Source of the DNA: Gammaproteobacteria bacterium | GTDB lineage: Bacteria > Pseudomonadota > Gammaproteobacteria > Competibacterales > Competibacteraceae | Assembly: GCA_020047885.1 (NCBI GenBank) | Contig: JAIFNF010000180.1 | Coordinates: 1 to 20,582 of the forward strand | Direction: 5' to 3' | Length of the DNA stretch: 20,582 nucleotides | In this document: positions 1 through 8,263 of the stretch, piece after piece | How positions within the stretch are numbered: position 1 is the first letter of the stretch | Layout of the letters: every line of letters starts with the position of its first letter | Program-made: the position numbers and the translations under genes | The notes under the pieces: model-generated | What the model was told of the DNA's origin: nothing | The model's input: only the letters and a program-made list of their open reading frames with translations | The model's database searches: none

Positions 1-2
1 GC

Positions 3-2132
3 TTCCTGCTCAACAATCGTGGGGTGCTGATCTTTCGGGATCGGCGCATCAGTTATCGTTGGGAGATCGCGGCTTCGTTGTCGTTCTGCGCCCTGTTTGC
101 GTATTTCACCTATGTCGATCCCAATGTTGCCGCCCGCGTCGGGGTGTTTGGCGTCTACGTCGGCGCAGTCCACATTTGGACGGTCGTGATATTGATGACC
201 CAGCGTCCGGTTTATTTCGGTTCAAGCGACCGATTGCAAGCCGTTTCACTGGGGATTTTGGCCGCGTTTTACTTGGTGCGTAGCGGGTATACCCTGACTT
301 TAGAGTCTCCGCTTGCCAATCACCTTGCGGCTCTGCCTTGGGCGGAAATCAATATCTTAATCGGCATTTTCACAACCATTTTGCTCACTCTGAGCCAAAT
401 CATGATGAATGCGCAGCGGGTCGAATACGACTACCGGATCGCCGAAGAACGCTTGCAGCAGGACATCACCCTGCGCAAACAAGCGGAAGCGGTGCTCAAG
501 GTTAGTGAAGCACGGGTATGGTCAATTCTTGATACGTCTCCGGTGCCACTGTGCTTGAATGATGACGCGAAAAACATCATCTTTGTGAACACCGCATTTG
601 TGCAAACCTTTGGCTATACGCTGACCGATATTCCCACGCTCAGTGACTGGTGGCCCCAAGCCTACCCTGATCCAGCGTTGGCCCAAGCAAAACGGGAGGG
701 CACCGCATTCTCCCCGATCGAAGTGGAAGTGCGATGCAAAACAGGGGCGATCAAAACGGTGCTGACCAGCGCTGCTACGCTGGATTTTGCCTTTTCAGAC
801 ACCCATTTAGTGGTGTTGTATGACATCACTGAACGCAAGCAGGCGGAAGCCGCTCTGCGGGAAAGCGAGGAAAAATTCCGGCGGCTCTTCAAGGTGGTGC
901 CGATCCCCTTGTGCTTTGCCAACGCACAAGGGGTCTTGATAGATATCAATGATCGTTTTGTTCAAGTCTTTGGTTATACCCTGGATGATGTTCCTACTCT
1001 CAATGAATGGTGGCTCTTGGCTTATCCCGATGAGGACTACCGGACATGGGTGGTCACGACTTGGAATGCTGCGGTGCAAAAATCAGCGAGAGACGGAAGC
1101 GATATTGCGTCCGTCGAATATCGGGTGACGGGTAAAGACGGCAAGGTGCGCATCGTCGAGATCTTTGGCATCACTTTGAGCGATAGCTTTCTGGCAACAT
1201 TTGTCGATATCACCGAGCGCAAACAAGCTGAAGCGACGCTCAATCAAACCAAAATGGCGCTTGAAGAGGCGCAGCGGTTAGCCAAGGTCGGTAGCTGGGA
1301 TTGGGAGATCGCCACCGATACCGTGATTTGGTCTGAAGAGCTGTATCGGATTTTCGACCGCGATCCGAACCAGCCACCGCCTACCTATCAGCAGCACTCG
1401 CAACTTTACACCGCCGAAAGCATAGTGCAACTGGGGGCCGCAGTCACCCAAGCCCTCGATCACGGCATCCCCTATGCCATTGATTTGGAGCTGATTCGGC
1501 CTGATGGCTCAACCAAATGGATCATCGCTCGCGGCGAACCCCAATATGATGCCCAGCGCCGGATCGTGGGACTGCGCGGCACCTGCATGGACATCACCGA
1601 GCGCCACCGCCTGGAAGAAGCCTTGCGCGAACAGGCGATCCGCGATCCATTGACCGGGCTGTTCAACCGCCGCTATCTTGATGAAACCCTGCGGCGTGAA
1701 CTCCACCGCTGCCAGCGTAACGGCGAACCCTTGGCGGTGGCGATGCTGGATTTGGATCACTTCAAACGCTTTAATGACGATTATGGCCACGACGCCGGCG
1801 ATGCGGTGCTGCAGGCGACTGGCGACCTGCTCAAGCGTTCGTTGCGGGCTGGCGACATCGCCTGCCGCTACGGTGGCGAGGAACTGACCGTGATCCTGCC
1901 CGGCTCCACGCTCGACGACGCCCGGATTCGGCTGGACAGTCTGCGATGCGCCATCATGCAACTGCGGGTCCTTTATAAGGAGGATGACTTGCCGACGATC
2001 ACGGTATCAATTGGGATCGCCGCCGCCGGGGAGCAAGACGTTGAGGCAGTTACCCTGCTGGCTCGCGCTGACGCGGCCCTGTATCAGGCCAAAGAAAGCG
2101 GGCGAAATCGGGTCATTGTTGCGACGGAATGA
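3..2132 (+). CDS. Membrane-bound diguanylate cyclase, PAS-PAS-PAS-GGDEF (5' end cut off by the window)
   Basis: Predicted to make cyclic di-GMP from two GTP at the inner membrane. The frame is open from base 3. A GTG at 24 could start translation, but it falls inside what looks like a multi-helix membrane domain, so I treat the gene as truncated by the window edge. Counting from that GTG, hydrophobic helices fill roughly residues 10-130. Three PAS domains follow, at about 155-275, 277-400 and 410-535. The GGDEF domain opens with RDPLTGLFNRR at 540 and has its active-site GGEEL at 617 (bases 1872-1886). An RxxD inhibitory site (RAGD, bases 1845-1856) sits five residues before GGEEL, so product feedback should be intact. 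PAS1 and PAS2 are clearly duplicated: both carry the FGYTL..(I/V)PTL..WW..AYPD pattern. The stop overlaps the next gene's ATG by 4 bases, which suggests translational coupling. The PAS ligands are unknown. Confidence 0.93.
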   Translation, partial: FLLNNRGVLIFRDRRISYRWEIAASLSFCALFAYFTYVDPNVAARVGVFGVYVGAVHIWTVVILMTQRPVYFGSSDRLQAVSLGILAAFYLVRSGYTLTLESPLANHLAALPWAEINILIGIFTTILLTLSQIMMNAQRVEYDYRIAEERLQQDITLRKQAEAVLKVSEARVWSILDTSPVPLCLNDDAKNIIFVNTAFVQTFGYTLTDIPTLSDWWPQAYPDPALAQAKREGTAFSPIEVEVRCKTGAIKTVLTSAATLDFAFSDTHLVVLYDITERKQAEAALRESEEKFRRLFKVVPIPLCFANAQGVLIDINDRFVQVFGYTLDDVPTLNEWWLLAYPDEDYRTWVVTTWNAAVQKSARDGSDIASVEYRVTGKDGKVRIVEIFGITLSDSFLATFVDITERKQAEATLNQTKMALEEAQRLAKVGSWDWEIATDTVIWSEELYRIFDRDPNQPPPTYQQHSQLYTAESIVQLGAAVTQALDHGIPYAIDLELIRPDGSTKWIIARGEPQYDAQRRIVGLRGTCMDITERHRLEEALREQAIRDPLTGLFNRRYLDETLRRELHRCQRNGEPLAVAMLDLDHFKRFNDDYGHDAGDAVLQATGDLLKRSLRAGDIACRYGGEELTVILPGSTLDDARIRLDSLRCAIMQLRVLYKEDDLPTITVSIGIAAAGEQDVEAVTLLARADAALYQAKESGRNRVIVATE

Positions 2133-2623
2133 GTGACGTGTTGCAATCCCCTCTTCAGACACTGATCCCTCATGCCGGGGCTATGCGTCTGCTCGATTCA
2201 ATCATCACGTGGGACATCGATTCCATCCAGTGCCTCGCCAACACCCATCGCGACCCCGCCCATCCCTTGCAGCGGCAGGGTCGACTGTCGGCCATCGCTG
2301 CTTTCGAATATGGTGCGCAGGCCGCGGCAGTACATGGTGGTCTCTGCGCCAGGGCGGACGGGAAAATTGCGCCACCGGGCTATCTGGCGGCCTTGCGCGA
2401 TGCGCGCTGGTTCGTCGCTGAATTGAACAATATCGCTGCGCCCCTGGAAGTGAGCGCACGCCGCCTTCTGGGCGAAGCGGCTCAATGCATCTACGCCGTT
2501 CAGATCAGCGCCGCCGGTCAACTGCTGGCCGAAGCGCGGGTCACCATCATGTCCCAACCAGCTTCACCTTCCTCCTCCCGCACCGGTCTTCCGCCTGCAA
2601 GCGTGGGAAGCGCGTTGCCATGA
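2129..2623 (+). CDS. ApeP-type hotdog 3-hydroxyacyl-ACP dehydratase
   Basis: A 164-residue single hotdog-fold protein of the kind found in aryl polyene clusters, where a FabA-like partner (ApeI) and this type (ApeP) form the dehydratase pair that removes water from 3-hydroxyacyl-ACP. Visible family marks are the N-terminal LIPHAGAMRLLD stretch (about residues 12-23), which is the usual PH.G.M.LLD opening, and FEYGAQAAAVHG in the central helix, which carries a glutamate at the usual hotdog active-site position. The ATG at 2129 overlaps the cyclase stop as ATGA. The 3' end overlaps the next gene by 4 bases, so it lies in a coupled operon. The last 25 residues are Ser/Pro-rich and probably disordered. 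The partner dehydratase is most likely the gene at 12259. The family call is firm; whether this subunit is itself catalytic cannot be told from the sequence. Confidence 0.85.
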   Translation: MSDVLQSPLQTLIPHAGAMRLLDSIITWDIDSIQCLANTHRDPAHPLQRQGRLSAIAAFEYGAQAAAVHGGLCARADGKIAPPGYLAALRDARWFVAELNNIAAPLEVSARRLLGEAAQCIYAVQISAAGQLLAEARVTIMSQPASPSSSRTGLPPASVGSALP

Positions 2624-3183
2624 AATCGGCAGGCTGGAAGCTATGGCTGGTCCTGTGGCCACTGACGGTCTGGGCTGGCGAAGATACCCTGTCCGAGGTG
2701 ATGCGGGCGCTGGCGACGGTGCCGTCAGTGGAAGCCGTATTCCGCGAAGAGAAAACCCTGGCCATGCTCCAGGAACCGCTAGTCACCACGGGTATCTTGT
2801 ACTACCGCGCCCCGGCCTATTTGCGAAAACAGACCCTGGAGCCGCACCTGGAAGAATTCCAGGCGGATGGTGAATGGCTGACCATGGAAACCCCAGGTCA
2901 GGGTCGTCGGGATTTCAATCTGCGGGGTTATCCGCAATTGCAACCCTTTGTAGAGGCGATTCGCGCCACGCAGGCCGGTGATCGGGCGACGCTGGAACGC
3001 TACTATCAATTGGAATTCCAGGGAACTCTGAATGACTGGCAGTTGCGTCTGACGCCCCGTGATTCGCAGGTTGCCCAATATCTGACGCGGATCATTATCT
3101 ATGGCCGCAAGCACTGGATCGACCGTATAGACCTGCTGGAAGCCGACGGCGATCGCAGCGTGATGACGGTAACGCCCCGTTGA
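2620..3183 (+). CDS. LolA-like periplasmic lipid-carrier protein
   Basis: A 187-residue exported protein resembling the LolA-like outer-membrane carrier family that recurs in aryl polyene clusters next to an MMPL exporter. The ATG at 2620 starts a short signal peptide: a Lys near the start, a Trp/Leu-rich core, and a likely cut after VWA at residue 18. This start is preferred over longer readings because it puts the signal peptide at the very N-terminus and overlaps the upstream stop by 4 bases. GGGAAG at 2605-2610 could serve as ribosome binding site. The mature part has a LolA-like pattern: an opening that searches for 'VEAVFREEKTL', then 'GILYYRAPAYLRKQT', then alternating beta-strands. 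Its inferred role is to carry the finished lipid or pigment through the periplasm together with the exporter downstream. The exact cargo is unknown. Confidence 0.8.
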   Translation: MKSAGWKLWLVLWPLTVWAGEDTLSEVMRALATVPSVEAVFREEKTLAMLQEPLVTTGILYYRAPAYLRKQTLEPHLEEFQADGEWLTMETPGQGRRDFNLRGYPQLQPFVEAIRATQAGDRATLERYYQLEFQGTLNDWQLRLTPRDSQVAQYLTRIIIYGRKHWIDRIDLLEADGDRSVMTVTPR

Positions 3184-3206
3184 AGGCGCTCTCCTCGGTT
3201 CCACCC

Positions 3207-3211
3207 GGAGG
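3207..3211 (+). promoter_or_regulatory. Shine-Dalgarno sequence that decides the exporter start
   Basis: GGAGG followed by AAAA and a GTG at 3216. It supports the GTG over the upstream in-frame TTG at 3180, which has no comparable site. The four-base spacer is shorter than usual. Confidence 0.6.
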
Positions 3212-3215
3212 AAAA

Positions 3216-5534
3216 GTGCAGCCACATCGCTGGCGCATTCCACTGGTCTGGTTGTTGGCGGCGCTGGCTTGCGGCTGGATCGTGCTGAAAACCCCGGTGG
3301 TCGCGGATCTGACCCTGTTCTTGCCCCGCACCGATCCGATGGCGGAACTGTTGTTGGAACAGTTGCGCAGCGGCCCGACCACCCGGCTGATGATTATCGG
3401 CCTGTCCGGCTATACCGAAGCCGCTCGCGCTGATGCCAGCCAGCAGTTGGCCGAACGCTTGCAAACCAGCGGACGCTTTTCTCGCGTGGCCAACGGCGTG
3501 GAGGTGCTGCCCGAGGCGGAACTGGCAATGCTGTACGCCCATCGCTATCTGTTGAGTCCAGCCATCGGCGCGGAACGCTTTACTCTGGAAAGCCTCCGCG
3601 CCGCATTGGAACAGCGGTTGCGGGAATTGCAGTCACCGCTGGGCATGTTGCAGAAACGCTGGTTGCCCGGCGACCCCACGGGTGAACTGCTCAATCTGGT
3701 CAACGTCTGGACTGGCGGTCTGCACGAACCGGCGAAACGGCTGGGCGTCTGGTTCAGTCCTGATGGCGACCGAGCCTTGCTGCTGGCGGAGACCCAGGCT
3801 TCCGGCTATGACCTCGCCGCGCAACGGCTTGCGGTCAACGTTGTTCGCACCGCCTTTGCCGAAGTTCGCGCTGGAACCCGCATGGCATTGGCGATGAGCG
3901 GTCCCGGGGTGCTGGCGACGCTGGCTGAAGACCAGATTCGCGCCGAGGCCGAGATCCTCAGTGCGGTGGCGATGGCCGCCATGGTGCTGATTCTATTCAC
4001 TGTCTACCGTTCGGTGCGCACGATTTGGCTGGGTGCGCTGCCGATGCTCAGTGCGCTGCTGGCCGGTGCAGCGGCGGTCGATGTGCTGTTTGGCCAGATG
4101 AATATGATGACCTTGGCGTTCAGTATGACGTTGCTGGGCGAAACACTGGATTATCCGACCTACCTGTTCAGCCATCGCCGGGTCGGTGAAACCGTGACCG
4201 ATACGCTGCGCCAGTTATGGCCGACCCTGCGCCTGTGCGTGGCCACGACGGTTCTCGGCTGTTTGGCGATGATCGTCGGCGACTTTCCGGGTCTGAGTCA
4301 GCTTGGCGTCTTCACCATGGCCGGGATTCTCGCAGCCGTGGCGACGACCCGGTGGCTATTGCCCGCGTTGTTGCCGCCCGACTGGACGCCGTTGAGACCG
4401 GGATTGCCGGGGGAATGGATCGATAGTTTGTTGTGCCCACGCCCGACCCTGGCTTTGGTGCTGGGGGGCGGTGGGTTGCTACTCCTCGTCGCGGTGCTGG
4501 TAAAAGCGCCGACCGTATGGGAAGACAATCTGGCGGTGCTGAGTCCGGTTCCCCTGGACTTGCTGCAACTCGATCAACAATTGCGCACCGCTTTGGGCGC
4601 TCCGGAAGTAGGCCGATTGATCATCGTCACCGCGCCGGACGCCGAAACCGCGTTGCAGCACAGTGAACGAATCATGGCCTGGCTGGAGATTCGCCGCCAG
4701 GCCGGGGCGCTGGACGGTTATGAAGCCGCCGCGCGTTATTTGCCCAGTCAGCACACACAGCGCCAGCGGCAGGCGCAGTTGCCGGAACCGGAAGCCTTAG
4801 CGGTGCATCTGGCCCGTGCGGCCTCGGGTTTGCCCTTCAAGCCGGAACTGTTCACGCCCTTTCTCGACACCGTCACTGCCGCCCGCACGGCTCCGCCCGT
4901 CATTCTGGACGATCTGCGGGGAACCTTACTGGAAACACGGATCGGCGCGCTGCTGTTTCCCGGTAAACGGGGTTGGACTGCGTTACTACCGCTGAGCGGC
5001 GTCAGAGAGGGATTGGTTGAGGGGTTGCCGACGTATCCGGGTAGTCAGGCGCTGTATCTCGATCTGCGCGCCGAAACCAGTCGATTGATGGCCGGTTTCC
5101 GCGAAGCGGTGCTGGTGCGCGTTGGCTGGGGGGCATTGCTGATTCTGGCGGTGGTCTGGATGGGCTTGCGCTCAATGCGGTTGACGCTGGCCGCGTTGCT
5201 ACCGGTGACCCTGGCTCTGGGGCTGGAGGTCGCGCTACTGCTGGCGCTCGGCGAACGGCTCACATTGTTCCATTTGGTGTCACTGCTACTGGTATTAGGC
5301 ATCGGCGTTGACTATGGTTTATTTTTCAGTCGACCCGGCGCGGATCCGGTCATGCGTCGACGCACCCTGCACGCGCTGTTGGTCTGTTGCGGCTCGGCGC
5401 TGACCGTGTTTGGCCTGCTGGCGCTGTCCTCACTGCCGGCGTTGCGGGCGATTGGCCTGACGGTCAGTCTGGGCGTCGCGGTCAGTTTTATCACTGCCCT
5501 GACGATAGCGCGGCCATTATTGAGTAAAAATTGA
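3216..5534 (+). CDS. MMPL/RND-type exporter of the aryl polyene cluster type
   Basis: A large inner-membrane transporter of about 772 residues, of the 'predicted exporter' type that accompanies aryl polyene synthesis. It has two repeats, each one transmembrane helix, a large periplasmic loop and a block of helices. Helix 1 lies at about residues 8-25, the first helical block starts near 247, and the second repeat starts near 410. Each block carries the charged residue expected in MMPL/RND proton relays: D312 in ETLDYPTY and D699 in GIGVDYGLFF. A TTG at 3180 overlaps the upstream stop, but I chose the GTG at 3216 because GGAGG sits at 3207-3211, four bases before it, and the first helix then begins close to the N-terminus. 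It is likely to work with the LolA-like protein just upstream to move lipidated or glycosylated polyene out of the inner membrane. The substrate is inferred from context only. Confidence 0.88.
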   Translation: MQPHRWRIPLVWLLAALACGWIVLKTPVVADLTLFLPRTDPMAELLLEQLRSGPTTRLMIIGLSGYTEAARADASQQLAERLQTSGRFSRVANGVEVLPEAELAMLYAHRYLLSPAIGAERFTLESLRAALEQRLRELQSPLGMLQKRWLPGDPTGELLNLVNVWTGGLHEPAKRLGVWFSPDGDRALLLAETQASGYDLAAQRLAVNVVRTAFAEVRAGTRMALAMSGPGVLATLAEDQIRAEAEILSAVAMAAMVLILFTVYRSVRTIWLGALPMLSALLAGAAAVDVLFGQMNMMTLAFSMTLLGETLDYPTYLFSHRRVGETVTDTLRQLWPTLRLCVATTVLGCLAMIVGDFPGLSQLGVFTMAGILAAVATTRWLLPALLPPDWTPLRPGLPGEWIDSLLCPRPTLALVLGGGGLLLLVAVLVKAPTVWEDNLAVLSPVPLDLLQLDQQLRTALGAPEVGRLIIVTAPDAETALQHSERIMAWLEIRRQAGALDGYEAAARYLPSQHTQRQRQAQLPEPEALAVHLARAASGLPFKPELFTPFLDTVTAARTAPPVILDDLRGTLLETRIGALLFPGKRGWTALLPLSGVREGLVEGLPTYPGSQALYLDLRAETSRLMAGFREAVLVRVGWGALLILAVVWMGLRSMRLTLAALLPVTLALGLEVALLLALGERLTLFHLVSLLLVLGIGVDYGLFFSRPGADPVMRRRTLHALLVCCGSALTVFGLLALSSLPALRAIGLTVSLGVAVSFITALTIARPLLSKN

Positions 5535-5540
5535 GGGGAG
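5534..5540 (+). promoter_or_regulatory. Shine-Dalgarno sequence for the ketosynthase
   Basis: AGGGGAG ends two bases before the ATG at 5543, and its AGGGG core is four bases away. It supports the ATG rather than the TTG at 5531, which would place the site inside the coding region. Confidence 0.55.
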
Positions 5541-5542
5541 AC

Positions 5543-6748
5543 ATGACTAAAACGGCGATCAAACCGCTGGCGATGGCTGCCTGTACCGTGACCAATGCCC
5601 TGGGGCACGGCGTCGCCGCCTCGCTGGCGGCGCTGCGAGCTGGAACCAGTGGCCTGCGCCCCTGCGATTTTGCAGACACGGATCTGCCGACCTGGATTGG
5701 CCGGGTCGCCGGTCTGGAGGATGAGTCGCTGTCCGGCGACTTCGCCGCTTTCGACTGCCGTAATAACCGGTTGGCTCGGCTTGGCTTGGAACAGGACGGC
5801 TTCACCGCCGCCGTTCAGCAGGCTCGCAACCGCTATGGCGCTGACCGGATTGGGGTTTTCATGGGCACCAGCACCTCCGGGATTGGCGCGACCGAACAGG
5901 CTTACCAGCAGCGTGATCCGGTAACCGGCCGCCTGCCGGTGAACTTTGATTACCAGCATACCCACAATGTGTTCTCGGTCGCCGACTTCACCCGCCATTG
6001 GCTGGGTCTGACCGGCGTGGCTTTAGCCGTATCCACGGCCTGCTCGTCCAGCGCCAAGGCGTTTGCTTCAGCGTATCGGCACATCAACGCCGGATTCTGC
6101 GACGCGGCGGTTGTCGGGGGGGTAGATAGCCTGTGCCTGACGACGTTGTACGGCTTTAATGCTCTGGGACTGGCCTCGACCCAGGTCTGTCGACCCTGGG
6201 ATGCCAGGCGGGATGGTCTGAATGTCGGTGAAGCGGCGGGGTTCGCCCTGCTGGAGCGATCTGCACCCGGCGATGGTCGGATACAACTGCTCGGTTATGG
6301 GGAAAGCAGCGACGCTTATCACATGACCGCCGCCCATCCCGAAGGCGCTGGCGCGGTGTTGGCCATGGAGCAGGCGCTGGCGCGGGCGGGGTTCGACGCG
6401 GAACAGGTCGACTATATCAACCTGCATGGCACTGCTACGCCATTGAATGACGCCGCCGAGGACAAGGCGGTCTTGCGGGTCTTCGGCTCGAACACGCCTT
6501 GCAGTTCCACCAAGGGCTGGACCGGGCATACGCTGGGCGCTGCGGGGATTACCGAAGCCGTCTTCGTCGGGCTATGCCTGACGCACGGATTCATGCCGGG
6601 GACGCTCAACACCCGCCGGCGCGATCCGCAACTGGGCGCGGGGGTGTTGCTGGAGAACCAGGAACGACCGGTGCACCTCGCGCTCAGCAATTCTTTCGGC
6701 TTTGGGGGCACCAATTGCAGTCTGCTCTTCGGGCGGGGGGCGGCATGA
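5543..6748 (+). CDS. Beta-ketoacyl-ACP synthase (condensing ketosynthase, FabF/ApeO-like)
   Basis: The chain-extending condensing enzyme of the cluster, 401 residues, a full-length thiolase-fold ketosynthase. The Cys-His-His triad is complete: C167 in STACSSSAKA, H295 in NLHGTATPLNDAAED, and H329 in KGWTGHTLGAAG. The C-terminal NSFGFGGTNCSLLF signature is also present. The ATG at 5543 is preferred over a TTG at 5531 because AGGGGAG lies at 5534-5540 and the protein then begins directly with the core domain. It follows the exporter by 8 bases and overlaps CLF-1 by 4 bases. That is the arrangement expected if ketosynthase and chain-length factor form a heterodimer, as ApeO and ApeC do in characterised aryl polyene systems. 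It is the only complete ketosynthase in the window; characterised clusters usually have a second one. Iterative extension of an aryl-primed ACP with malonyl-ACP is the inferred reaction. Confidence 0.94.
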   Translation: MTKTAIKPLAMAACTVTNALGHGVAASLAALRAGTSGLRPCDFADTDLPTWIGRVAGLEDESLSGDFAAFDCRNNRLARLGLEQDGFTAAVQQARNRYGADRIGVFMGTSTSGIGATEQAYQQRDPVTGRLPVNFDYQHTHNVFSVADFTRHWLGLTGVALAVSTACSSSAKAFASAYRHINAGFCDAAVVGGVDSLCLTTLYGFNALGLASTQVCRPWDARRDGLNVGEAAGFALLERSAPGDGRIQLLGYGESSDAYHMTAAHPEGAGAVLAMEQALARAGFDAEQVDYINLHGTATPLNDAAEDKAVLRVFGSNTPCSSTKGWTGHTLGAAGITEAVFVGLCLTHGFMPGTLNTRRRDPQLGAGVLLENQERPVHLALSNSFGFGGTNCSLLFGRGAA

Positions 6749-7545
6749 ACGGGCTGTCCGTCGAGAGCATCGGGTTGATGGCTCCGGGATTGATCGGTTG
6801 GCCCGCCAGTCAGGCGGTGTTGACGGGCGAACAGCCCTACGCTGCCGATCCGATACCAGCGGCGCTGGGTACGCTGTTGCCGGCGAATGAGCGCCGCCGC
6901 ACCACCGCAACGGTGAAACTGGCCTTGCAGGTCGCACAGGAGGCGATGTCCAACGATGCTGGCGCGGTGCGCCACGCCCTGGGGGTTCATACGGTGCTGG
7001 CCTCTTCCGGCGGAGATAGCGAAGTACTGGATAAAATCTGCACCGCGTTGACGCAGCCCGACCGGCCGGTATCGCCGACCCAGTTTCATCACTCGGTTCA
7101 CAATACGCCAGCGGGCTACTGGGCGATTGCGACCGGTTCCACCTTGCCCTCGCTCAGTCTGTCCGCCTATGACGGCAGCTTTGCCGCCGGACTGCGGGAG
7201 GCGGCAGCGCTGGCCTGGATGGAACAGGCGCGGGTGTTGTTGATTGCTTACGATTTGCCGTTGCCGTTCCCACTGTCAGAACGGCGGACGATCACCGCGC
7301 CCTTCGCGGTTGCGCTGTTGCTGAATCCCCTGGATATCCCCCACCGTCTGGCATTATTGCGATTCCCCCGGGAAACCGGCGGATCGGCAACGACCCTGGA
7401 AAATCCCGCACTGGACGCCTTGCGATGGGGTAACCCGGCGGCCCGGAGTCTACCCGTACTGTGCGCGATCGCCCGACGCCTGGTGCAACGGGTGGTGCTA
7501 CCGGTGGGCGAAGGCGAATGTCTGACTGTGGAGGTTCAGCCATGA
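6745..7545 (+). CDS. Chain-length-factor-like half ketosynthase, copy 1 (CLF-1, ApeC-like)
   Basis: A 266-residue protein of the short 'ketoacyl-synthase N-terminal-like' family (PF13723 type) that pairs with the ketosynthase in aryl polyene systems. A longer open frame begins at 6499, but homology to copy 2 begins right after the ATG at 6745 (SIGL.(A/T)PGL..WP), and that ATG overlaps the ketosynthase stop as ATGA. Where ketosynthases have the nucleophile in TACSSS, this protein has AYDGSFAAG. Y142 appears to replace the cysteine, and no catalytic His motifs follow, so it should be non-condensing. Its likely job is to shape the product tunnel and set polyene length as partner of the upstream enzyme. 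It is clearly a paralogue of the gene at 16466: both share SVHN.P.GYW.IATGS and (S/G)AYD.SFAAGL. The stop overlaps the reductase start by 4 bases. Confidence 0.85.
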   Translation: MNGLSVESIGLMAPGLIGWPASQAVLTGEQPYAADPIPAALGTLLPANERRRTTATVKLALQVAQEAMSNDAGAVRHALGVHTVLASSGGDSEVLDKICTALTQPDRPVSPTQFHHSVHNTPAGYWAIATGSTLPSLSLSAYDGSFAAGLREAAALAWMEQARVLLIAYDLPLPFPLSERRTITAPFAVALLLNPLDIPHRLALLRFPRETGGSATTLENPALDALRWGNPAARSLPVLCAIARRLVQRVVLPVGEGECLTVEVQP

Positions 7546-8261
7546 AACGGGCGCTGGTGACGGGCGGCAGTGGCGGCCTGGGTCGGGCGATTTGCGAATG
7601 TCTGGGGCGCAACGATTTGCATGTCATCGTGCAGGGCCATCGTCATCCCGAACAGGCGCTGAAAACTGCGGATACCGTCCGAGCCATGGGGGGTTCAGCG
7701 GAAACTGTCGTGTTCGATGTGAGTGACCAAGAGCAAACCCATTCGGTTCTCATGGAACTGCTGGAAGCTGGGCCAATTCAGGTGCTGGTGAATAACGCAG
7801 GCGTCCACGCTGACGCGCCCATGGCGGGTATGTCGGCAGCGCAGTGGCGGTTGCCCATCGATGTCGGTCTGCACGGCTTTTTCAACGTGACCCAGCCCCT
7901 GCTGCTGCCGATGATGGGCACCCGTTGGGGACGTATCATCAACATTTCTTCGCTGGCCGGCGTGACGGGCAACCGTGGTCAAACCAACTACGCGGCGGCC
8001 AAGGCCGGTCTGCATGGCGCTACCAAAGCGTTGGCGTTGGAACTGGCGACCCGGGGCGTGACGGTCAACGCCGTCGCTCCGGGGATTATCGCGGGCGAAA
8101 TGGCTGACGCTACCTTTGACGCGGCGACGATCAAGCGTCTGATCCCCATGCAGCGTGCCGGGACGCCGGAGGAAGTTGCGGCACTGGTGGGCTTCCTGGC
8201 TTCCGCCGCCGCCGGCTATATCACTGGGCAGATTATCGGCGTCAACGGCGGGATTGCCTGA
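7542..8261 (+). CDS. 3-ketoacyl-ACP reductase (FabG-like SDR, ApeQ-like)
   Basis: An NADPH-dependent short-chain dehydrogenase/reductase of 239 residues that should reduce the 3-keto group formed by the ketosynthase. Classical SDR features are all present: the dinucleotide-binding TGGSGGLG at about residues 8-15, NNAG near residue 86, S137 in INISSLAG, and the Y150-AAA-K154 catalytic pair in NYAAAKAGL. The C-terminus ends with the usual ITGQ..GVNGG strand. An open frame reaches back to 7461, but the ATG at 7542 gives the canonical FabG N-terminus and overlaps the CLF-1 stop as ATGA. As the only reductase in the window it probably acts on every extension cycle. The exact position in the polyene cycle is inferred from the neighbouring ketosynthase and dehydratases. 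Confidence 0.94.
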   Translation: MKRALVTGGSGGLGRAICECLGRNDLHVIVQGHRHPEQALKTADTVRAMGGSAETVVFDVSDQEQTHSVLMELLEAGPIQVLVNNAGVHADAPMAGMSAAQWRLPIDVGLHGFFNVTQPLLLPMMGTRWGRIINISSLAGVTGNRGQTNYAAAKAGLHGATKALALELATRGVTVNAVAPGIIAGEMADATFDAATIKRLIPMQRAGTPEEVAALVGFLASAAAGYITGQIIGVNGGIA

Positions 8262-8263
8262 CC

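Noticed and set aside
1509..1961. 150-codon minus-strand open frame inside the cyclase
   Set aside because: Covers the GGDEF catalytic domain, which is plainly coding on the plus strand.
5312..5998. 228-codon minus-strand open frame across the exporter/ketosynthase junction
   Set aside because: It runs antisense to two clearly conserved proteins, has no recognisable domain, and is of the kind expected opposite GC-rich genes.
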